DNA of 64,000 nt, from positions 1 through 64,000 of the forward strand of contig DVKG01000003.1 in assembly GCA_018716135.1 (NCBI GenBank), given 5' to 3'. The notes beneath the pieces were generated by a model, which saw nothing but the letters and a program-made list of their open reading frames with translations, had not been told where the DNA came from and did not search any database. A program made the position numbers and the translations under genes. Numbering within the stretch: the stretch's first letter is position 1; each line of letters opens with the position of its first letter. The stretch comes from Scybalosoma faecavium (lineage in GTDB: Bacteria > Bacillota > Clostridia > Christensenellales > Christensenellaceae). Shown piece after piece: positions 59,227 to 64,000 of this stretch.

Positions 59227-60054
59227 TTATATAGCCACGGGCAATCTGCCTATGGAAGGGCCGCATTCATATCCTACAAGCCTTGCGCTGTCGACCGTAA
59301 ACGCATAAAAATCACTTTCGTCATCCAGCTCAAATTTAGGCGCGTCAAATTTCTTAGCTTTCATCAGCTCGCGCACAATAGGCACATGCCTGTCGTATAT
59401 GTGCGCGTCTGCAATAACGTGCAGCAGCTCGCCTGCGACAAGCCCGCTCACTTTAGCAAACATATGCAGCAGCACAGCATACTGTGACACGTTCCAGTTA
59501 TTTGCCGTAAGCATATCCTGCGAACGCTGGTGAAGTATACCGTTCAGCACGTTCCCGCTTACGTTAAAAGTCATAGAATAAGCACAAGGATAGAGAGCCA
59601 TCTCATTCAAATCTTGAAAATTATATATATTAGTAAGTATTCTGCGGCTGTTCGGATTGTGCTTTAGGTCGTACAATACTCTGTCAACCTGATCGAACTC
59701 GCCCTCGGGATATTTGCTCTTCACGCTCATCTGGTATCCATAAGCCTTGCCTATGCTTCCGTTTTCGTCAGCCCATGCGTCCCAGATATGTATCGCCAGA
59801 TCTTTCACATTGTTGGACTTCTTCTGCCATATCCAGAGCAGCTCATCCACCAGCCCGCGAAAGTTTATTTTTCTTATCGTCTGAATGGGGAACTCTTCGC
59901 GAAGGTCATATCTGTTGACCAAGCCGAACAGTTTGACAGTATGAGCCGGTGTCCCATCTTCCCATTTCGGACGCACGTCGAGTCCCGTGTCCCAGAATCC
60001 CTTTTCCAGAATATCCTCGCAGTTTTGTATGAAAATATCGTCTGCCTTGCTCAT
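59227..60054 (-). CDS. thyA: Thymidylate synthase ThyA, divergent type
   Basis: 275 residues. It methylates dUMP using methylene-tetrahydrofolate. The catalytic region reads ALYPCAYSMTFNV (where PCHxxxQF is usual), followed by LHQRSQDMLTANNWNVSQYAVLLHM and ADAHIYDRHVPIV. The cysteine, the QRSxD phosphate loop and the His/Tyr pair are present, so it should be active, but it belongs to a subtype unlike E. coli ThyA. AAGGAG precedes the ATG. Coupled with folA. Confidence 0.92.
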   Translation of the reverse strand: MSKADDIFIQNCEDILEKGFWDTGLDVRPKWEDGTPAHTVKLFGLVNRYDLREEFPIQTIRKINFRGLVDELLWIWQKKSNNVKDLAIHIWDAWADENGSIGKAYGYQMSVKSKYPEGEFDQVDRVLYDLKHNPNSRRILTNIYNFQDLNEMALYPCAYSMTFNVSGNVLNGILHQRSQDMLTANNWNVSQYAVLLHMFAKVSGLVAGELLHVIADAHIYDRHVPIVRELMKAKKFDAPKFELDDESDFYAFTVDSARLVGYECGPSIGRLPVAI

Positions 60055-60177
60055 TCCGTCACCTCTCTCCTTAGATACTCAGTAAATTATAGCACAGAGA
60101 TGTGCTATTTACCACATAATCTTTGAATATTTTTACTTATAAATACCGCTTTTTGCATCTATAAGCCAAGCTTTAAA

Positions 60178-61470
60178 CTATCTGCGCTTTTCCTTTCTCT
60201 TACCAACTTCCGCCTCGTCTCCCTGTTCGCTTGGGGTATAATATCCGCCCTGCACGCCGTCCGGCAGATACTGCTGTTTTACGTAATGCCCTTCATAATT
60301 ATGCGGATATTTATATCCGCTGCCGCTTCCCAGCCTGCCCGATCCGGCATAATGCGTATCGCGCAGATGCAGGGGGACTTCCGTCCTGTATGTCTCCTTG
60401 GCCTCGCGCATAGCCGCGTCTATCGCCATGCACACAGAATTTGATTTCGGCGCTTCGCATACATATATTATCGCCTGCGCTATGCTCAGGCGCGCCTCGG
60501 GCATTCCTATTGCATTCAGGGCCGTATACGCCGCCGTCGCCTGCACCATTGCATTCGGATCTGCAATTCCGACATCTTCGCTGGCGTGAGCTATTATCCT
60601 GCGCACTATAACCATAGGATCAACTCCCGCCAAAATCATTCGAGCGAACCAGAACAGCGCCGCGTCTGAGTCAGATCCGCGCAAAGATTTGCAAAACGCC
60701 GAAAGCATATCGTAAAACTCATCATCTCCAACTCCCATCGCCTTTTGCTGAAGCGACTCCTCCGCCACCTCCAGCGTTATCTCTATTTTTCCATCGGAAT
60801 CGGGATTGGTAGTGAGCACGGCAAGCTCCAGCGCATTGAGAGCGGCGCGCGCATCCGCGCCGGACGCGGAGACTATGTGCTCCAGCGCCTCGTCCGTTAT
60901 CTTGACGTCCATATTTCCGTACCCGCGCTCTTTATCTTTAACCGCCCTGAGTATAATCTCTCTTACATTGTCTTTAGACAGGCTTTCAAATTTGAACAGT
61001 CTGCATCTCGAAACTATAGCCGGAGTCATAGCCACGAGAGGATTTTCCGTCGTGCTTCCTATAAATTTTATAGAGCCCTTCTCCACCGCCGGGAGGATTG
61101 CGTCCGTCTGCGCTTTGCTCCATCTGTGGCACTCATCCAGCAGCAGATAAGTAGACCTCCCCTCCAGCTTTTGTCTTTCCTCCGCGCGCGATATTATTTC
61201 GCGCACTTCCTTGACTCCCGCGCTGACCGCGTTCAGCATTTCAAAATAAGAATGCGTACTATTCGCTATTATCTGCGCCAGCGTGGTCTTTCCCGTCCCC
61301 GGCGGTCCAAAAAAGATACATGAGCCAAGTTTATCCGTTTCTATCGCCCTTCGCAGCAGCCTGCCCTTGCCTACTATATGCTCCTGACCAAAGAATTCTT
61401 CCAATGTTCTCGGTCTCATCCTGTCCGCCAAAGGCGTACTCGTCGGCTTCATCATAGAAAACAGATCCAT
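60178..61470 (-). CDS. rarA: Replication-associated recombination protein RarA (MgsA)
   Basis: 430 residues. AAA+ core: RMRPRTLEEFFGQEHIVG near 18-35, Walker A FFGPPGTGKTTL near 54-65, YLLLDECHRW as Walker B and GSTTENP as sensor 1. The C-terminal MgsA_C region has FWFARMILAGVDPMVIVRRIIAHASEDVGIADP and ends in a basic tail. It acts at stalled forks. GGAGGAAT precedes the ATG. Confidence 0.94.
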   Translation of the reverse strand: MDLFSMMKPTSTPLADRMRPRTLEEFFGQEHIVGKGRLLRRAIETDKLGSCIFFGPPGTGKTTLAQIIANSTHSYFEMLNAVSAGVKEVREIISRAEERQKLEGRSTYLLLDECHRWSKAQTDAILPAVEKGSIKFIGSTTENPLVAMTPAIVSRCRLFKFESLSKDNVREIILRAVKDKERGYGNMDVKITDEALEHIVSASGADARAALNALELAVLTTNPDSDGKIEITLEVAEESLQQKAMGVGDDEFYDMLSAFCKSLRGSDSDAALFWFARMILAGVDPMVIVRRIIAHASEDVGIADPNAMVQATAAYTALNAIGMPEARLSIAQAIIYVCEAPKSNSVCMAIDAAMREAKETYRTEVPLHLRDTHYAGSGRLGSGSGYKYPHNYEGHYVKQQYLPDGVQGGYYTPSEQGDEAEVGKRKEKRR

Positions 61471-61591
61471 GTTAATTTTATTCCTCCATTTAACCGAACT
61501 ATTTGTCTTTTATCCGAATAAATATTACGTATAATCTCGAACTATTGTTTTAATATATTATATCATATTTCAAATATTAACGCAAAGACCG

Positions 61592-61620
61592 TTGATTTTT
61601 TCACAAGAGAGAGTTATAAT
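61592..61620 (+). promoter_or_regulatory. Promoter of the serC-serA operon
   Basis: TTGATT (61592-61597), a 17-base spacer and TATAAT (61615-61620). The leader to the ATG at 61693 is about 65 bases. Confidence 0.65.
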
Positions 61621-61629
61621 GTCATTATT

Positions 61630-61644
61630 AACCTCTAGGAGGTT
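61630..61644 (+). promoter_or_regulatory. Palindrome at the serC transcription start
   Basis: AACCTC-TAG-GAGGTT lies ten bases after the -10, covering the likely start site. It could be an operator or a short leader hairpin; it also hides a decoy GGAGG too far from the start codon to act as a ribosome site. Confidence 0.4.
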
Positions 61645-61692
61645 ATTTACAGTATCATTTATTATATAAGACTACATATAGGAGGGTCAATC

Positions 61693-62775
61693 ATGTCAGA
61701 AAGCAGAGTATTTAACTTCGCCGCTGGTCCGGCTTGCCTGCCTCTATCCGTGCTGGAAAAAGCACAGAGAGAGTTGACCAATTACAACGGAACGGGCATG
61801 TCCGTCATGGAGCTGAGTCACAGGAGCGCGGCTTTCCAAGAGATTATAGACAAAGCCGAGGCAGACCTGCGATCACTCATGAACATCGGCGACGAATACG
61901 CCGTGCTGTTTCTCCAGGGCGGTGCATCGCTGCAATTCGCAATGGTACCCGCCAACCTAATGACGAACAGCAAAAAGGCGTGCTTTGTCAACACAGGCGC
62001 TTGGTCCAAAAAAGCAATAAAGGAAGCTAAGCATTACGGAGAATCTATCGTCGTAGCCAGCAGCGAGGATAAAACCTTTACGTATATCCCCGAGCTGACA
62101 GCAGATATGTTCGACCAGACAGCGGATTACGCTCACATAACAAGCAACAACACTATTTACGGTACACGCTATACTTCTCTCCCTCCGGTCGGAGCTCTGC
62201 CTCTCGTAGCAGATATGAGCAGCAATATCCTTTCTGAAGTTATAGACGTTAACGATTACGGTCTGATCTACGCCGGAGCTCAAAAGAACATCGGCCCCTC
62301 CGGTGTAACAATAGTCATAATCAGAAAAGACCTGATCGGCAAAAAAGAAGGCCTGCCCACTATGCTGGATTATAAGACACATGCTGAAAAGGGCTCCATG
62401 TTCAACACGCCTCCTACATTCGCTATTTATATGGCCGGACTCGTATTTGAACAGCTTCTCGCGGACGGCGGCGTTCCCGCAGCTCAGGTCCGCAATGAAG
62501 AAAAAGCCGCTTATCTCTATGACTTTATAGATAACAGCAAGCTCTTCAAAGGTACCGTAGTTCCCAAAGACCGCTCTATTATGAACGTACCCTTCGTCAC
62601 GGGCGACCCGGATAAAGACGCAGCCTTCGTGAAGCAGGCGGCTGCCGCCGGTCTCACAAATCTCAAAGGCCATCGTTCGGTGGGCGGCATGCGCGCCAGC
62701 ATATATAACGCTATGACACTTGAAGGAGTCAAGGCTCTCGTAGAGTTCATGAAGAAATTCGAGTTAGAAAACTAA
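61693..62775 (+). CDS. serC: Phosphoserine aminotransferase
   Basis: 360 residues, a class V PLP-dependent transaminase. FNFAAGPACLPLSVLEKAQ at the start, MELSHRS near 38, HITSNNTIYGTRY near 150 and the PLP lysine in GAQKNIGPSG near 196. It converts 3-phosphohydroxypyruvate and glutamate to phosphoserine. AGGAGGG precedes the ATG. Followed 12 bases later by serA, the preceding pathway step. Confidence 0.96.
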   Translation: MSESRVFNFAAGPACLPLSVLEKAQRELTNYNGTGMSVMELSHRSAAFQEIIDKAEADLRSLMNIGDEYAVLFLQGGASLQFAMVPANLMTNSKKACFVNTGAWSKKAIKEAKHYGESIVVASSEDKTFTYIPELTADMFDQTADYAHITSNNTIYGTRYTSLPPVGALPLVADMSSNILSEVIDVNDYGLIYAGAQKNIGPSGVTIVIIRKDLIGKKEGLPTMLDYKTHAEKGSMFNTPPTFAIYMAGLVFEQLLADGGVPAAQVRNEEKAAYLYDFIDNSKLFKGTVVPKDRSIMNVPFVTGDPDKDAAFVKQAAAAGLTNLKGHRSVGGMRASIYNAMTLEGVKALVEFMKKFELEN

Positions 62776-62787
62776 TAGGAGAACAAG

Positions 62788-63954
62788 ATGTACAAAGTCA
62801 AAAAACTTAACGCTATCAGCGATATAGTCTATACCTGCCTGCCGAAGGAAAAATACACGGTAAGCAACAAAATCGAAGAAGGAGACGAGGATGCAATACT
62901 CGTCCGCAGTGCAGACTGCCACTCTATGAAATTCGGCGACCGCCTTCTCGCGATCGCACGCGCAGGCGCAGGTACAAACAACATTCCGATATCTGATTGC
63001 ACAGAACACGGAGTCGTCGTATTTAACACACCCGGCGGAAACGCAAACGCAGTTAAAGAGCTGGTCATGGGAACTATGATAGCAATATCCCGCAATCTGA
63101 TAGACGGTGTAGAATGGACGCGCAGCATTCAGGGTCAGGACGATATTGAAAAACTCGTCGAAAGCGGAAAGAAGCAATTCGTCGGTCCGGAAATCGCAGG
63201 AAAGACTCTCGCGGTCATCGGCCTCGGCGCTGTCGGCGTTGCCGTTGCGAACGCCGCCGATGCAATGGGCATGAAGGTAATCGGATATGATCCTTACATC
63301 TCTATTGATAACGCTTGGAATCTGAGCATCGCGGTCGAACACGCCACTAATCTCGAAAGAATGCTTGAGCAGGCCGATTTCGTAACCATCCATGTTCCAC
63401 TCACTGACAAAACGCGCGGCTACATAAGCGCGCCTGAGATCGCACGCATGAAGCAGGGCGTCACGGTATTCAACTTCGCACGCGGCGGTCTGATTGATGA
63501 ATCCGCTATACTCGAGGCTTTAGAGTCCGGCAAAGTAAAACGCTACGTTACAGACTTCCCCAATGCCAATGTACTCGGAGTGAAAGGCGTAACTTGCATA
63601 CCTCACCTGGGAGCCAGCACTCCCGAAAGCGAAGAAAACTGCGCGCGCATGGCCGCCGCTCAGCTTCGCGATTATATTGAGCACGGTTCTATAAAAAACA
63701 GTGTAAACATGCCCGCTTGCATACTCGCTCCCGCTTCCGGCCCTCGTCTGACTCTAATCCACAAGAATCACCCCGGCATGGTGAGCAAAATAAGCTCCAT
63801 TATAAGCGACGCTTCTCTCAACATTGAAGAGATGAGCAATAAAAGCCGCGGAGATATAGCTTATACAGTCTTCGATCTGTCCGGCTCCCCGTCCGCAGAC
63901 GCCATAGAGAAGCTGAACAGCATTGAGGGCGTAATAAATATAAGATTAATCTGA
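62788..63954 (+). CDS. serA: D-3-phosphoglycerate dehydrogenase with ACT domain
   Basis: 388 residues. NAD-binding motif AVIGLGAVGVAVANAADAMG near 147-166, FNFARGGLIDESAI near 230 and catalytic His in CIPHLGASTPESEENCA near 272. A C-terminal ACT domain (about 318-388: NHPGMVSKISSIISDASLNIEEM) may sense serine. It oxidises 3-phosphoglycerate to start serine synthesis. AGGAGAA precedes the ATG. No serB is in the window. Confidence 0.96.
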   Translation: MYKVKKLNAISDIVYTCLPKEKYTVSNKIEEGDEDAILVRSADCHSMKFGDRLLAIARAGAGTNNIPISDCTEHGVVVFNTPGGNANAVKELVMGTMIAISRNLIDGVEWTRSIQGQDDIEKLVESGKKQFVGPEIAGKTLAVIGLGAVGVAVANAADAMGMKVIGYDPYISIDNAWNLSIAVEHATNLERMLEQADFVTIHVPLTDKTRGYISAPEIARMKQGVTVFNFARGGLIDESAILEALESGKVKRYVTDFPNANVLGVKGVTCIPHLGASTPESEENCARMAAAQLRDYIEHGSIKNSVNMPACILAPASGPRLTLIHKNHPGMVSKISSIISDASLNIEEMSNKSRGDIAYTVFDLSGSPSADAIEKLNSIEGVINIRLI

Positions 63955-63974
63955 TTAATTTAAATAATCAAATC

Positions 63975-64000
63975 GGCGGAAACATTTCTGTTTCCGCCTT
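63975..64000 (+). terminator. Terminator after serA (cut by window edge)
   Basis: GGCGGAAACA (63975-63984) pairs with TGTTTCCGCC (63989-63998), followed by TT at the window end; the T-run presumably continues outside. Confidence 0.75.

Overview
The window reads as a chromosomal segment of an anaerobic, low-to-mid-GC Gram-positive bacterium of the class Clostridia. Three observations support this: the conserved order yybS-gdpP-rplI-dnaB, the presence of sigH, cwlD, mrnC and rlmB homologues, and a set of 2-hydroxyacyl-CoA dehydratase activase-type proteins typical of fermenting anaerobes. I cannot name a genus. Most ribosome sites are strong AGGAGG-type sequences, and several genes start with TTG or GTG behind a good site.

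Layout. 1-621 holds no gene, but its left end carries a strong minus-strand promoter of stable-RNA type that reads out of the window. 709-10768 is housekeeping: a ketopantoate-reductase-family enzyme, a polysaccharide/teichoic-acid ABC exporter pair, the yybS-gdpP-rplI-dnaB block (c-di-AMP turnover, ribosome, replication), a pseudouridine synthase with a long acidic tail, and a small alarmone synthetase. A tRNA-Val follows. 11000-25689 is a compact prophage-derived element, almost all on the minus strand. It encodes terminase, portal, scaffold, capsid, connector proteins, contractile sheath and tube, a tail assembly chaperone with a readable programmed -1 frameshift, a PBSX/Xkd-type baseplate, endolysin and holin. 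One divergent S24-type repressor sits at its right end. The late promoter is a perfect sigma-70 consensus embedded in an array of five CAC-N5-GTG operators. The element has no integrase, no replication genes, no tail fibre and no normal tape measure protein: that position holds a 106-residue acidic protein.

25716-32606 contains two alpha/beta hydrolases, an AbrB-controlled ABC transporter operon, a small membrane protein and a large secreted subtilisin with five bacterial Ig-like repeats (246-bp period). 32784-41338 contains tRNA-Met, a lipoprotein L,D-transpeptidase, the prmA-rsmE-mtaB-HIT-TetR operon, an iron alcohol dehydrogenase-cupin pair and part of an acyl-CoA dehydratase-activase system that is split into two cistrons. 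41331-53767 is a run of minus-strand translation, tRNA-modification and envelope genes (dusB, a lysS fused to a Trbp111-like domain, greA, sigH, rlmB, mrnC, cwlD, tsaD). 54039-54377 is a four-tRNA cluster. 54592-64000 holds an HtrA protease, a VanW protein, a 2-hydroxyacid dehydrogenase, folA-thyA, rarA, and the serC-serA serine operon.

The most unusual unit is the stripped-down contractile-tail element under an SOS-type repressor. Its gene content and size (about 14 kb) suggest a domesticated particle, either gene-transfer-agent-like or a decaying PBSX-like prophage. All functions are inferred from sequence reading alone.
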